NCBI RefSeq assembly: GCF_024807845.1
Contig: NZ_JANUEQ010000004.1
Coordinates: 1 to 64,000 of the forward strand
Source of the DNA: Klebsiella sp. BIGb0407
GTDB taxonomy: Bacteria; Pseudomonadota; Gammaproteobacteria; Enterobacterales; Enterobacteriaceae
Length of the DNA: 64,000 nucleotides
Reading direction: 5' to 3'
Shown: positions 51,380-60,599 of the stretch, piece by piece
Layout of the letters: each line of letters opens with the position of its first letter
Position numbering within the stretch: the first letter of the stretch is position 1
The notes under the pieces: model-generated
Told to the model about the DNA's origin: nothing
The model's input: the letters and a program-made list of their open reading frames with translations, nothing else
Database searches by the model: none
Program-made: the position numbers and the translations under genes

Positions 51380-51955
51380 CTAAGATTTTTTCCTGTTTCT
51401 GAAAGCCGCAACCTTCATGCGATTGCCACAGGTGGCCATACTGCACCAGCGTCGGCGATGCGACTTACTCAAATCGTGAAAAAGTAAAATACAATCATGG
51501 GCTTCACACTGGCGTACGTATTCGAACTTCTCGTCAGTGACCAGTTTTACCAGGGCATCGGCAACCGGCCAGAGCAGGCTTTCGGGGCTGGCGGTGCCTG
51601 AACGAACATCAATACGGTATCGCTGTGTCTCTTCATCCCATTGCAGCCTCGTTTCGGGATGTCCGGCCTGCAATATTCGGTTAATCACCGACAGGTCAGC
51701 CTCAACAGGCTTCATCGCGGCGTATACGATAACCCTGGCAGCATCACGAAGCAGACGGGCTTCCGCGAGTAATCCGGGTGGGGCTTCAGTTCCTTTCGGT
51801 ACCAGACCTGCGGTTTCAAGCCAGTCAGTCACGCTGAGATCGTCTGTAAGACAATCATGTTTATCCTCACCTGTTCCGTATTCGCTGTTAATAAAATCCA
51901 GTGCGAGGTTATCGGCCAGAAAGAGAGGCGGAGAAGCGGGTTGTTGAGATTCCAT
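51380..51955 (-). CDS. CGNR zinc-finger (ABATE-domain) regulator
   Basis: 191 residues from ATG 51955. N-terminal ABATE domain (PLFLADNLALDFINSEYG, DWLETAGLVP) and C-terminal CGNR finger: CEAHDCILLFHDLSKSHRRRWCSMATCGNRMKVAAFR, with Cys ligands and the CGNR box intact. Members are thought to be DNA-binding regulators of stress-type genes. Divergent from the hydrolase/VOC pair, with an inverted repeat between, so it probably controls that pair. Confidence 0.87.
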   Translation of the reverse strand: MESQQPASPPLFLADNLALDFINSEYGTGEDKHDCLTDDLSVTDWLETAGLVPKGTEAPPGLLAEARLLRDAARVIVYAAMKPVEADLSVINRILQAGHPETRLQWDEETQRYRIDVRSGTASPESLLWPVADALVKLVTDEKFEYVRQCEAHDCILLFHDLSKSHRRRWCSMATCGNRMKVAAFRNRKKS

Positions 51956-51986
51956 ACATATCCGTAACTCATAAAATTGTTTTGAC

Positions 51987-52011
51987 AGGTTACCAAATAT
52001 ACATGTAACCT
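51987..52011. promoter_or_regulatory. inverted repeat in CGNR-hydrolase intergenic region
   Basis: AGGTTAC (51987-51993) and GTAACCT (52005-52011) form an 11-bp-spaced inverted repeat; a third GGTTAC half-site is at 52030-52035, just before the hydrolase ATG. Suited for a dimeric regulator, most simply the divergent CGNR protein. Confidence 0.55.
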
Positions 52012-52047
52012 TCAAATACACATTTTAATGGTTACAAGGTATATATC

Positions 52048-52947
52048 ATGACTTCTACCGCTACAGCCTCATCAACGACACAGATTCATTACCGATATCA
52101 ACAGGCAGGTGATGTTAACGTTTTCTACCGTGAGGCTGGCGATCCGGAGCTGCCCACCCTACTGATGCTTCACGGCTTCGCGGGATCATCATTTATGTTT
52201 CGTGACCTGATTGCTGAACTGGCCGACAGTTATCATCTGATAGCGCCAGACTTGCCAGCCTTTGGTTTTACCGAGGCGCCGGGGAGAGATGAATACGCTT
52301 ATACCTTTGACCAGCTTGCCGAGACTATTAACCAGTTTACCGAAGCGCTCAATCTCAATACCTATGCCCTGATGGTTCACGACTACGGCGCTCCTGTCGG
52401 TTGGCGGCTGGCATTAGCGCATCCCCAGCGTGTGACGGCCATCATTTCCCAGAATGGCAATGCCTATGAAGAAGGTCTGGGCGAAGCCTGGGCACCTATT
52501 CAGACATACTGGCGCGATCCCACCCCTGAAAACCGAAGTGCATTAAGTGAATTTCCGACACCTGCCGCAATCAAATGGCAGTATCTGGAAGGCGTGCGCG
52601 ACAGAAGCCGGGTTTCACCCGATGGCTATTCGCTGGAAGGGATGCAGATATTGCGGCCGGGCAATGCGGATATTCAGCTCGATCTGTTACTGGACTATGC
52701 CTCGAATGTGAAAATGTATCCTTTGTTTCAACAATATTTCCGTGAGTATCAGCCACCATTATTAGCCGTCTGGGGAAAACATGACCCATTTTTCATGCCC
52801 GAGGGCGCCAGGGCATGGCAAGGTGATTTGCCGAAAGCCGAGATACATTTTTATGATACCGGCCACTTCGCACTGGAAACGCACGCTAAAGAGATAGGCG
52901 TGGACATTCGTGATTTTCTTGGCCGGCATATCCGCCAGACAAATTAA
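52048..52947 (+). CDS. alpha/beta-hydrolase (epoxide hydrolase / haloalkane dehalogenase-like)
   Basis: 299 residues. HGFAGSS oxyanion loop (about 42-48), DLPAFGFTEAP, and a nucleophile elbow with Asp112 (VHDYGAPVGWR) in place of Ser, as in epoxide hydrolases and haloalkane dehalogenases; cap domain about 135-220; catalytic His in DTGHFALETH. Substrate unknown. Starts 92 bp from the divergent CGNR regulator and is followed 26 bp later by a VOC gene, which suggests a detoxification pair. Confidence 0.85.
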   Translation: MTSTATASSTTQIHYRYQQAGDVNVFYREAGDPELPTLLMLHGFAGSSFMFRDLIAELADSYHLIAPDLPAFGFTEAPGRDEYAYTFDQLAETINQFTEALNLNTYALMVHDYGAPVGWRLALAHPQRVTAIISQNGNAYEEGLGEAWAPIQTYWRDPTPENRSALSEFPTPAAIKWQYLEGVRDRSRVSPDGYSLEGMQILRPGNADIQLDLLLDYASNVKMYPLFQQYFREYQPPLLAVWGKHDPFFMPEGARAWQGDLPKAEIHFYDTGHFALETHAKEIGVDIRDFLGRHIRQTN

Positions 52948-52973
52948 CGCTTTCCTGAAGGAGAATACTCATC

Positions 52974-53366
52974 ATGTCAGTGACTACAGGTGTACATCAT
53001 ATTGGTCTGACCGTATCAAACCTTGAAGAAAGCGCCGCGTTCTTTACTCAACTTCTGGGCTGGGAGGAAGTGAAACGACGTGAAGATTATCCGGCCATTT
53101 TTGTGAGAGATAGCGCGCTCATGATAACGCTCTGGAAAACACAAACAGAAGAGCCCGTAAAATTTGATCGCAAGATAAATGTCGGGCTCCATCACCTGGC
53201 TTTACGGGTTAAAAGCAAACAGGCTCTGTTTCAGCTGCTTGATGTGCTGAAAGCCAACCATATTGAAATCGAATTTGAGCCCGCATTAATCAGAGAAGGA
53301 CCCTCAATGCATATGATGTGTTATGACCCCAGTGGTATCAGAATTGAATTTCATTATTCCGAGTAG
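52974..53366 (+). CDS. VOC-family (glyoxalase/dioxygenase-fold) protein
   Basis: 130 residues with two beta-alpha-beta-beta-beta repeats: HHIGLTVSNLEESAAFFTQLLGWEEV and LHHLALRVKSKQALFQLLDVLKANHIEIEFEP, ending GIRIEFHY. Metal ligand candidates are His9, His72 and the final Glu. AAGGAGAA upstream gives a good start. Same transcript as the hydrolase; specific reaction unknown. Confidence 0.87.
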   Translation: MSVTTGVHHIGLTVSNLEESAAFFTQLLGWEEVKRREDYPAIFVRDSALMITLWKTQTEEPVKFDRKINVGLHHLALRVKSKQALFQLLDVLKANHIEIEFEPALIREGPSMHMMCYDPSGIRIEFHYSE

Positions 53367-53370
53367 ATAA

Positions 53371-53400
53371 CTAAAAGGCTCTCTATCAGGAGCCTTTTAG
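53371..53400. terminator. bidirectional terminator between VOC and ftrA-like genes
   Basis: Perfect 11-bp stem CTAAAAGGCTC / GAGCCTTTTAG with an 8-nt loop, overlapping the stop codon of the convergent minus-strand regulator gene. A/T-rich stem base gives U-rich ends on both strands. Confidence 0.8.
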
Positions 53401-54407
53401 TCATTATAGCCACTTACGCCGCCAAATTTTTTACGATACGAAGAAGGCGATATCCCCACTGATTTACGAAATGCGGCACGAAAACCCTCCATCGTTCCAA
53501 ATCCCGTTGATTCCATAATTTGCTCATCATTCAGCTGGTTACTTTCTAATAAGTCACGCGCAAGATTCATTCGTGACTGAAGTATCCATCTCTTAGGCGT
53601 GGTGCCCATGGCCTCTTTAAAGCGTCTCAGAAAAGTGCGTTCTGACATTAATGCTCTGTCCGCCATACTTTTAACCGACAGGCTACTGTTCAGATTTTCA
53701 AGAGCCCATTCAAGCGTTGCGGCAATTTCATCCCGTGGTTTTTGGGCAACAGGAGAAGGGATAAACTGAATTTGCCCTCCGGAGCGCTGAGGGGGCATAA
53801 CTAAGCGCCTGGCCACGATATTGGCAACATGCACCCCATAATCACGGCTCACTAAATGAAGGCAGGCATCGATACCGGCAGCACTGCCCGCAGATGTAAT
53901 GATTTGCCCGCTGTCGACATAAAGAACGTTAGGGTCAACGATGATACCGGGATAGCGTTCGGCAAGTTCAGTGGTATACCGCCAGTGCGTGGTTGCACGT
54001 TTACCGTCTAATAAACCTGCCGCCGCAAGAACAAAGACACCGGAACAAATCGATAACAGGCGCGTTCCTCGATGATAAGCATCACGTAATGCATCGAGTA
54101 GCGCCTGCGGAGGTTTTTCATCGCGGTTACGCCAGCCAGGAATAATAATCGTGTTAACTTCGTTCAGCGATTCCAGCCCAAAGCGGGATACAACCTGAAT
54201 CCCTTCAGAAACCCGCATGGGATAAGAATCAACGGACACTATCCGGTGGCTATACCAGGGAAAGTCAAACTCAGGACGTGGAAGACCAAAAATCTCCACC
54301 GCAATACCAAACTCAAAGGTACAGAGGCCATCATAGGCGAGGATAGCCACTAAATTTTGCTGTTTTAACATTGGCGGAAAAGTACCACTTATTGTCATTT
54401 CCGCCAC
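53397..54407 (-). CDS. ftrA: GlxA/FtrA-like AraC-family regulator
   Basis: 336 residues from GTG 54407; in-frame ATGs at 54398 and 54371 are alternatives, the latter just before the conserved core. N-terminal DJ-1/PfpI domain (about 15-185) with the nucleophile-elbow motif LLSICSGVFVLAAAG and RATTHWRY; C-terminal AraC DNA-binding domain (about 225-325: SVKSMADRALMSERTFLRRFKEAMGTTPKRWI...FGTMEGFRAAFRKSVGISPSSYRKKF). Divergent from a rhodanese gene, a common pairing for FtrA-type regulators. Confidence 0.85.
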   Translation of the reverse strand: MAEMTISGTFPPMLKQQNLVAILAYDGLCTFEFGIAVEIFGLPRPEFDFPWYSHRIVSVDSYPMRVSEGIQVVSRFGLESLNEVNTIIIPGWRNRDEKPPQALLDALRDAYHRGTRLLSICSGVFVLAAAGLLDGKRATTHWRYTTELAERYPGIIVDPNVLYVDSGQIITSAGSAAGIDACLHLVSRDYGVHVANIVARRLVMPPQRSGGQIQFIPSPVAQKPRDEIAATLEWALENLNSSLSVKSMADRALMSERTFLRRFKEAMGTTPKRWILQSRMNLARDLLESNQLNDEQIMESTGFGTMEGFRAAFRKSVGISPSSYRKKFGGVSGYND

Positions 54408-54466
54408 TTTATCACCCCGAATCTCTTTTATACAATCCGTACATACCCAAATAAGAGGTTCTGACT

Positions 54467-54901
54467 ATGACAAGTTTAATCAGTGAAATACCGCCAGCGA
54501 CACCTTCAGAGTCTCTGCTACATTTTAGCCGTCGATTAGCTTTTGAGACCGATTGTTCCGATGTCCATCAAAGTCAAAATACAGGGAATATCGATTATGT
54601 ATTAGTCGATGTAAGAAATAACGCGGCCTTTGCTAAATCGCATGTTCCTGGTGCTATCAATATTCCGACCCGAACGATTACCGCGGAAAGCCTGTCCGAA
54701 TACCCACGCAATACGCTATTTGTTGTCTATTGCGCGGGTCCTCATTGTAACGGCGTACACCGGGCAGCGGTTCGTCTGTCAGGTCTGGGATATTCGGTAA
54801 AAGAGATGATTGGCGGTATTACCGGATGGGTTGATGAAGGGCTTCCACTCCAGGAAGAGACGGTATCTGAGTCTGGCGATGGATTCGCCTGCGAATGTTA
54901 A
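54467..54901 (+). CDS. rhodanese-domain sulfurtransferase
   Basis: 144 residues, one rhodanese domain: LVDVRNNAAFAKSHVPGAINIP, active-site loop VVYCAGPHCNGVHRAA with Cys89 and Cys94, GYSVKEMIGGITGWVDEGLPL. The second cysteine in the loop is unusual relative to single-Cys rhodaneses and could support disulfide or persulfide chemistry. Two more cysteines form the last residues (ACEC). Starts 60 bp from the divergent FtrA-like regulator, its probable controller. Confidence 0.87.
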   Translation: MTSLISEIPPATPSESLLHFSRRLAFETDCSDVHQSQNTGNIDYVLVDVRNNAAFAKSHVPGAINIPTRTITAESLSEYPRNTLFVVYCAGPHCNGVHRAAVRLSGLGYSVKEMIGGITGWVDEGLPLQEETVSESGDGFACEC

Positions 54902-55146
54902 ATAATCATATTAATGTTCGGGCTGCATATACCTGAAGATATCCTCATTGCGAGTGGGGTCACACTATGAAAACGTCCAGAACAAATTCAAACGAAACCC
55001 TCGCTGGAATATGGCATAAATGGCAACAATCGTAGAAACAAAACCATAGTCAACTACGAGAGCTGAACGTCCAAACAGGGGCGACTATCAGAGATTAAAT
55101 AATAAATGTTTAGCACATGGCTGTGCTTTATAAGGTAGAAATTAAG

Positions 55147-55893
55147 ATGCCAGAAGCTTTCACGCTTTCAAGTTACCTGGTACTGGTAACCTCCCTGCTG
55201 GTCGCCTATGTTATTTTCGGTATTGCGGGTTTTGGCACGGCATTAGTCGCAAGCCCGATAATGGCGCTTTATATCCCTGTGGCAAAAATTGTCCCGTTGC
55301 TGGCACTACTGGACATGTGCGCGGCCATTATTAACGTCAGCCGTGATGGTCGCAATGCGCAATGGTCAGAGTTAAAACGATTGATTCCGTTGATGATAAT
55401 CGGCAGCCTGTTTGGGGCGGCGATATTGCTGAAAACCCAGCCAGATATCCTCTTATTGGCTCTGGGCGTTTTTGTCTTTTTTTATGCCCTCTATTCGCTC
55501 AGCGGTTTAAAACCAGACAGGCAATTTTCGCCCAAAGCATCGGTGCCTTTTGGCCTTACGGGAGGGGTGTTCAGCGCATTATTCGGCAGTGGCGGTTTTA
55601 TCTATGCCATTTATCTTAGTGGGCGCATTAAGAAAAAAGAAGACTTCCGCATTACTCAAACCACCCTTATCGGGATGAGCACCCTGACGCGGGTGGTTAT
55701 TTTTTCCTTCGCCGGTATTTATTTTAATGCTGATTTATTGCTGCTGGCATTAGTCCTGGTCCCGGGCATGCTGGCGGGAATTACCCTGGGCCGTTATTTC
55801 ACCTTGAAGATGTCACGTGAGCAATTTATGAAGTTAATCAATGTGGTTTTATTAGCCTCAGGCACCATGCTGGTTGTTAAGTACTTCAATTAA
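55147..55893 (+). CDS. TSUP (TauE/SafE) family membrane permease
   Basis: 248 residues from ATG 55147 (AAGGT 10 nt upstream); ATG 55117 in frame adds ten residues. Eight or so hydrophobic helices, with the internally duplicated TSUP motif AYVIFGIAGFGTALVASPIMALYIP and GLTGGVFSALFGSGGFIYAIYL. Family members export or import sulfite, sulfonates or related organic anions. Near the rhodanese, so a sulfur-compound role is plausible but not shown. 245 bp of non-coding DNA precedes it. Confidence 0.82.
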   Translation: MPEAFTLSSYLVLVTSLLVAYVIFGIAGFGTALVASPIMALYIPVAKIVPLLALLDMCAAIINVSRDGRNAQWSELKRLIPLMIIGSLFGAAILLKTQPDILLLALGVFVFFYALYSLSGLKPDRQFSPKASVPFGLTGGVFSALFGSGGFIYAIYLSGRIKKKEDFRITQTTLIGMSTLTRVVIFSFAGIYFNADLLLLALVLVPGMLAGITLGRYFTLKMSREQFMKLINVVLLASGTMLVVKYFN

Positions 55894-55962
55894 CCATATC
55901 ACGCTTATATCATCCTGATTCCCAGGCCCCGTCAAGGCGCTATGCCCGGTGCACCATAAAAA

Positions 55963-55991
55963 GAGGCCGCAACGTTATCCGTTGCGGCCTC
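55963..55991 (-). terminator. pgm terminator
   Basis: Perfect 12-bp stem GAGGCCGCAACG / CGTTGCGGCCTC with a 5-nt loop, followed on the minus strand by TTTTTAT; 22 bp after the pgm stop. Confidence 0.9.
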
Positions 55992-56013
55992 TCATCTGGT
56001 ATTTTTTGTCGGC

Positions 56014-57657
56014 TTACTTGGCGTTTTTCAGCACTTCGCTAACAATATCAACCGCTTCTTTTTCAATCTGCTGGCGATGTTCAGCCCCCAGGAAACTTTC
56101 ACAGTAGATTTTATAAGCTTCTTCAGTACCGGATGGACGCGCGGCAAACCAGCCGTTTTCGGTCATTACTTTCAGACCGCCAATCGAAGCGCCATTGCCT
56201 GGCGCTGCGGTCAGACGAGCCGTAATAGGATCACCCGCCAGGGTATCGGCACTCACCATCTCTGGTGAAAGTTTTGATAAGGCAGATTTCTGTGCCAGGG
56301 TGGCGGGAGCTTGCAGACGGTTATAGCTCGGTGAACCAAAACGCTCAGCCAGCTCGTCATAATGCTGCTGTGGATTTTTACCGGTTACCGCAGTAATTTC
56401 AGCTGCCAGCAGGCACATAATGATGCCGTCTTTATCTGTCGACCAGGGCGTACCGTCAAAACGCAGGAATGAAGCCCCGGCACTTTCTTCGCCGCCGAAA
56501 CCAAAGCTGCCGTCAAACAGGCCATCAACGAACCATTTGAAGCCCACTGGCACTTCCACCAGCTTACGGCCCAGATCATTAACCACGCGGTCGATCATCG
56601 CTGAAGACACCAGGGTTTTACCCACGGCGACATCAGCGCCCCACTGTGGACGGTGCTGGAACAGATAGTTAATCGCCACGGCCAGATAATGGTTCGGGTT
56701 CATCAGCCCTGCCGGGGTGACAATACCGTGACGGTCATAATCCGGGTCATTGGCAAAAGCCAGATCAAACTTATCACGCAGCGCCAGTAAACCGGCCATC
56801 GCACACTCGGAGGAGCAATCCATACGAATAGCGCCGTCTTTATCCAAGTGCATAAAGCGGAATGTCTGATCGACCTGATCGTTCACCAGGGTTAAGTTCA
56901 GGTTGTAGTGGCTGGCAATGCGCTTCCAGTATTCAATACCCGAGCCGCCGAGAGGATCAACGCCCAGGGTTAAACCGGCTTTCTGAATGGCAGTCATATC
57001 GATGATATCGACCAGCCCTTCAATAAAGGGTTGTACCAGGTCTTGTTCCTGGACATAACCGCTAGCCAAGGCTTCATCCAGAGACAGGCGTTTTACGCCC
57101 TCAAGATTTTGCGCGAGCAGCTGATTAGCACGCTTCTCAATCACGCTGGTGACGTTAGTATCAGCTGGCCCGCCATTCGGTGGATTATATTTAATGCCGC
57201 CATCATCCGGCGGATTATGAGACGGGGTAATAACGATACCGTCAGCCAGTACAGAAGAATGCTTATTATGTTCAAGAATGGCATGTGAAACGGCAGGCGT
57301 TGGAGTAAAACCATTCTCTTCCTGCACAATGACGGTGACGCCATTAGCGGTCAGGACTTCCAGCACAGAGATAAACGCAGGCTCAGACAACGCATGGGTG
57401 TCTTTACCGACATAGCAAGGCCCGGTAATGCCATTTTTAGCACGCTCTTCGGCAATCGCCTGAGCAATAGCCAGAATGTGTGACTCATTGAAACTGTGAC
57501 GTAATGAACCGCCGCGGTGGCCGGAGGTACCGAACTTCACCTGTTGTTCTGCATTACTGACATCTGGCTTCAGCACATAGTATTGCGCTGTAAGCTGGGC
57601 AACGTTAATCAAATCACTCTGTTGTGCAGGTTGACCCGCACGCTTGTGGTTAGCCAT
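56014..57657 (-). CDS. pgm: phosphoglucomutase (alpha-D-glucose phosphate-specific)
   Basis: 547 residues from ATG 57657 ([21 protein letters not shown]); the longer frame upstream is not conserved. Phosphoserine Ser146 in [11 protein letters not shown], metal loop DPDYDRHG, sugar-binding GEESAGAS and phosphate-binding [12 protein letters not shown]. Interconverts glucose-1-P and glucose-6-P. Follows seqA by 26 bp on the same strand and is probably co-transcribed with it, as in E. coli. Confidence 0.98.
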   Translation of the reverse strand: MANHKRAGQPAQQSDLINVAQLTAQYYVLKPDVSNAEQQVKFGTSGHRGGSLRHSFNESHILAIAQAIAEERAKNGITGPCYVGKDTHALSEPAFISVLEVLTANGVTVIVQEENGFTPTPAVSHAILEHNKHSSVLADGIVITPSHNPPDDGGIKYNPPNGGPADTNVTSVIEKRANQLLAQNLEGVKRLSLDEALASGYVQEQDLVQPFIEGLVDIIDMTAIQKAGLTLGVDPLGGSGIEYWKRIASHYNLNLTLVNDQVDQTFRFMHLDKDGAIRMDCSSECAMAGLLALRDKFDLAFANDPDYDRHGIVTPAGLMNPNHYLAVAINYLFQHRPQWGADVAVGKTLVSSAMIDRVVNDLGRKLVEVPVGFKWFVDGLFDGSFGFGGEESAGASFLRFDGTPWSTDKDGIIMCLLAAEITAVTGKNPQQHYDELAERFGSPSYNRLQAPATLAQKSALSKLSPEMVSADTLAGDPITARLTAAPGNGASIGGLKVMTENGWFAARPSGTEEAYKIYCESFLGAEHRQQIEKEAVDIVSEVLKNAK

Positions 57658-57683
57658 TGACTCTTCCTTACTGACAGCTAGTT

Positions 57684-58220
57684 TTAAATGGTTCCGCAAA
57701 CCTTTTCAATCAGTTCCGCCGGGAACTGCATTGACTGCATTATATGCTCTACCATACTGCGCTTACGGTCAGTATTGGTATTGGTAATCACCCAGTACGG
57801 GGTGCCAGGGACATGTTTAGGCTTGGTCTGGTTACCACTAGCCAGCAGCGTTTGCTCATTACCCGCAAAATAGACGCGCGTCCGTCCATGGAGCGACTCT
57901 GTCGCCTCACCGAAGGTTTTCGCATCCAGTTGATACAGTGTAGACAGCACCATCATAAAGCGATTTACCGCTCTGTTTTGTGCCGCATAGTCGTCGGACA
58001 GCAGAAGTTCACGTACGGCACGGACTCGCTGCTGAGCAACATTGACCGGTTTTTCTGCCACCACAGGTTCGCTGTTATCTGCAGCCAGAGATGCCGCAGG
58101 CACAGCACCAGCTGTAAATTTAAGCATGCGCCGTAAAATATCAGATGCGCTTTCACCAATATGCTGGGTATGGCTGGCAATGTAGCGATACAGCTCGTCA
58201 TCAACGTCAATTTTTTTCAT
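57684..58220 (-). CDS. seqA: replication-initiation negative regulator SeqA
   Basis: 178 residues (E. coli 181). N-terminal oligomerisation domain [33 protein letters not shown], short variable linker (about 40-65), C-terminal DNA-binding domain for hemimethylated GATC ([43 protein letters not shown]). Sequesters oriC and represses dnaA. Divergent from ybfF across 215 bp. Confidence 0.98.
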   Translation of the reverse strand: MKKIDVDDELYRYIASHTQHIGESASDILRRMLKFTAGAVPAASLAADNSEPVVAEKPVNVAQQRVRAVRELLLSDDYAAQNRAVNRFMMVLSTLYQLDAKTFGEATESLHGRTRVYFAGNEQTLLASGNQTKPKHVPGTPYWVITNTNTDRKRSMVEHIMQSMQFPAELIEKVCGTI

Positions 58221-58435
58221 CTTTATCCGGTACGTTTTATTTTTGAACCTTATTAATGGCTATTATACCCAAAATAACTCCAGTTGCTTGAGTATGACGG
58301 GTAATAAGGTCAAAACCCAACATGGGGTAGATTAACAGGAAGCACAGAGTCCGAATCGGCGAAAAATTTGCCACGTACTCATAGCAATAGCTTCATGATA
58401 CCCTAACCAAAGGTTCCAAAATAAAGATCTTTGCC

Positions 58436-59215
58436 ATGAAATTAAATACTCGTCTGCAAACAGCTCAACAATCAAACAACTTACCCACTATTGTCTTGAT
58501 CCATGGTCTATTCGGTAGCCTTGATAATCTTGGCGTACTGGCCCGGGATCTGGGTCAAACTTATACCCTGCTACAAGTCGACTTACGTAATCACGGGCTC
58601 TCCGGGCGTAGTGAAGAGATGAGCTACCGTGCAATGGCGGCAGATATTCTCGACACACTGGATGACAGTGGCATCGATAAAGTGATTATTATCGGCCATT
58701 CTATGGGCGGAAAAGTCGCAATGGCTTTAACCGCACTGGCTCCTGACCGGGTTGAAAAGCTGGTCGTCATTGATATTGCCCCCGTCGCGTATGAAGTTCA
58801 TCGCCATACAGAAATTTTTAAAGCGATACATGCTGTGACTGATGCGGGAGCCACTACCCGTCAACAAGCCACTGAAATTATGCAGCGGGATATCGATGAA
58901 GCAGGCGTGATTCAGTTTTTACTCAAATCATTCAGTAATGGTGAGTGGAAATTTAATGTTCCGGCACTGGAGGCCGAGTATGAAACGATTATTGGCTGGC
59001 AGCCAGTACCTGCCTGGCCGCACCCGGTTCTGTTTATTCGCGGCGGCAACTCGCCTTATATTGAAGAACGCTACCGTGAAGAACTGACTCAGCAGTTCCC
59101 GCTTTCCCGCGCTTACGTAGTTGCAGGTGCCGGACATTGGGTTCACGCAGAAAAACCAGAGGCGGTTTTGCGTGCAATTCATCGATTTCTTGATTCCGGC
59201 ATAGCGATTGATTAA
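58436..59215 (+). CDS. ybfF: esterase YbfF
   Basis: 259 residues. Alpha/beta-hydrolase with HGLFGSLDNL oxyanion region, catalytic Ser89 in GHSMGGKVAMAL, and His in GAGHWVHAEKP. E. coli YbfF hydrolyses palmitoyl- and malonyl-CoA-type esters in vitro; its physiological substrate is unclear. Same position relative to seqA as in E. coli. Confidence 0.95.
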   Translation: MKLNTRLQTAQQSNNLPTIVLIHGLFGSLDNLGVLARDLGQTYTLLQVDLRNHGLSGRSEEMSYRAMAADILDTLDDSGIDKVIIIGHSMGGKVAMALTALAPDRVEKLVVIDIAPVAYEVHRHTEIFKAIHAVTDAGATTRQQATEIMQRDIDEAGVIQFLLKSFSNGEWKFNVPALEAEYETIIGWQPVPAWPHPVLFIRGGNSPYIEERYREELTQQFPLSRAYVVAGAGHWVHAEKPEAVLRAIHRFLDSGIAID

Positions 59216-59343
59216 AAAAAGAACGAGTAAGTAACTTAGGGCGCGAACGCATTGGCTCAACTGACGCGCTAATGTATGATGTCGCGCTAAAATGCGCCCT
59301 GCACCCTGCATGTGCATCAGACTTTCCTGTCAGTACCCTAATC

Positions 59344-59625
59344 ATGGCAAAAGAACAAACGGACCGTACTACAATAGATCTGTTCGCAGATGAGCGTCGA
59401 CCCGGGAGACCCAAAACGAATCCCCTCGCTCGCGACGAACAGTTGCGTATCAATAAACGCAATCAGCTAAAACGTGATAAAGTTCGTGGACTTAAGCGTG
59501 TAGAGCTAAAATTAAGTAATGAGGCAGTTGATGCTCTGGATCAACTGGCGGAGCTGCGCGAGCTTAGCCGCAGTGAATTGATTGAAGAAATGCTGCTTAT
59601 GCAGCTCGCTAACACTAATCAGTGA
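59344..59625 (+). CDS. ybfE: LexA-regulated protein YbfE
   Basis: 93 residues from ATG 59344 (MAKEQTDRTTIDLFADERRPGRPKTNPL); an in-frame ATG at 59272 is not conserved. Basic N-terminal half and a ribbon-helix-helix-like C-terminal half (LKRVELKLSNEAVDALDQLAELRELSRSELIEEMLL), which suggests DNA binding. E. coli ybfE is in the LexA regulon; I do not see a good LexA box in the 128 bp upstream here. Confidence 0.93.
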   Translation: MAKEQTDRTTIDLFADERRPGRPKTNPLARDEQLRINKRNQLKRDKVRGLKRVELKLSNEAVDALDQLAELRELSRSELIEEMLLMQLANTNQ

Positions 59626-59793
59626 CCGGGTGAGCACGGGTAAACCCATGCGTCTGTAGCTTGAAGTATGTTGCAGACTGTGCACATCCTGACGATACTC
59701 ATTTCCGCTAATGGGGCTATTCTGCTATGATTGCCCCAAGCACAGGCATTGAACAGCCGATATTAAATTCAGTTTCAAGGGGCTATCTTATTC

Positions 59794-60324
59794 ATGGCAA
59801 TCGTAGGCATTTTTTTCGGCAGTGACACGGGTAACACCGAAAACATCGCGAAAATGATTCAAAAGCAACTGGGTAAAGACGTTGCAGAAGTTCATGATAT
59901 CGCTAAATGCAGCAAAGAAGACCTGGAAGGTTTTGATATTTTACTGCTGGGTATTCCAACCTGGTATTATGGTGAAGCGCAGTGTGACTGGGATGATTTC
60001 TTCCCGACACTGGAAGAAGTAGACTTCAATGGTAAGTTAGTGGCGCTTTTTGGCTGCGGCGACCAGGAAGACTATGCAGAATACTTCTGTGATGCCCTGG
60101 GCACTATCCGCGATATTATTGAACCTAATGGTGCAGTGATTGTCGGACACTGGCCAACGGCAGGTTACCACTTTGAAGCGTCAAAAGGTCTGGCTGATGA
60201 CAGCCACTTTGTAGGTCTGGCTATCGATGAAGACAGACAGCCAGAATTGACCGCTGAACGTGTTGAAAAGTGGACCAAACAGGTTGCTGATGAATTGAAT
60301 CTGGATAGCATCATTAACGCCTAA
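59794..60324 (+). CDS. fldA: flavodoxin 1 FldA
   Basis: 176 residues, E. coli length. FMN phosphate loop [11 protein letters not shown] (about 9-19), isoalloxazine-stacking Trp in [15 protein letters not shown] and Tyr in [14 protein letters not shown]. Low-potential electron carrier for many reductive enzymes. Located 275 bp upstream of fur; in E. coli some fur transcripts start from the fldA promoter. Confidence 0.98.
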   Translation: MAIVGIFFGSDTGNTENIAKMIQKQLGKDVAEVHDIAKCSKEDLEGFDILLLGIPTWYYGEAQCDWDDFFPTLEEVDFNGKLVALFGCGDQEDYAEYFCDALGTIRDIIEPNGAVIVGHWPTAGYHFEASKGLADDSHFVGLAIDEDRQPELTAERVEKWTKQVADELNLDSIINA

Positions 60325-60331
60325 TCAGTAT

Positions 60332-60353
60332 GGCGCAAAACAAGCTTTGCGCC
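60332..60353 (+). terminator. weak hairpin after fldA
   Basis: GGCGCAAA (60332-60339) pairs with TTTGCGCC (60346-60353), 7 bp after the fldA stop; only a scattered T-rich tail follows, which fits partial read-through into fur. Confidence 0.5.
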
Positions 60354-60499
60354 GTCTTGATAGCTTTTAACAATGAAAATAATTGCTACAAGTTTGTAAC
60401 TTTCTTGTGTATCCCTGTACAATACCCACAAGTTAATTAACTGATAGTGGCGATAATTGGCTATACCGCTATGATTTTTCAGTTATGTTTTACATTATA

Positions 60500-60568
60500 G
60501 TGGCGGTTCACATTTTAAATTCACAGCTCTATAATGATGGACAACTCTTAACGCTCACTGCAATTTGA
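60500..60568 (+). CDS. possible fur-leader peptide (22 codons)
   Basis: GTG-initiated frame MAVHILNSQLYNDGQLLTLTAI ending TGA 31 nt before fur. E. coli fur is preceded by a short leader ORF (uof) translationally coupled to fur; this ORF is in the same position, but I cannot confirm homology, and no strong ribosome site is visible. Confidence 0.3.
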   Translation: MAVHILNSQLYNDGQLLTLTAI

Positions 60569-60599
60569 GCTAAACGTTAAGCAATAGGAAAATTTCCGC

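Noticed and set aside
54967-55035. 22-codon ORF (MKTSRTNSNETLAGIWHKWQQS) before the TSUP gene
   Set aside because: ATG follows a GTGGGGT that is a poor ribosome site, and no conserved feature; insufficient support for a gene.
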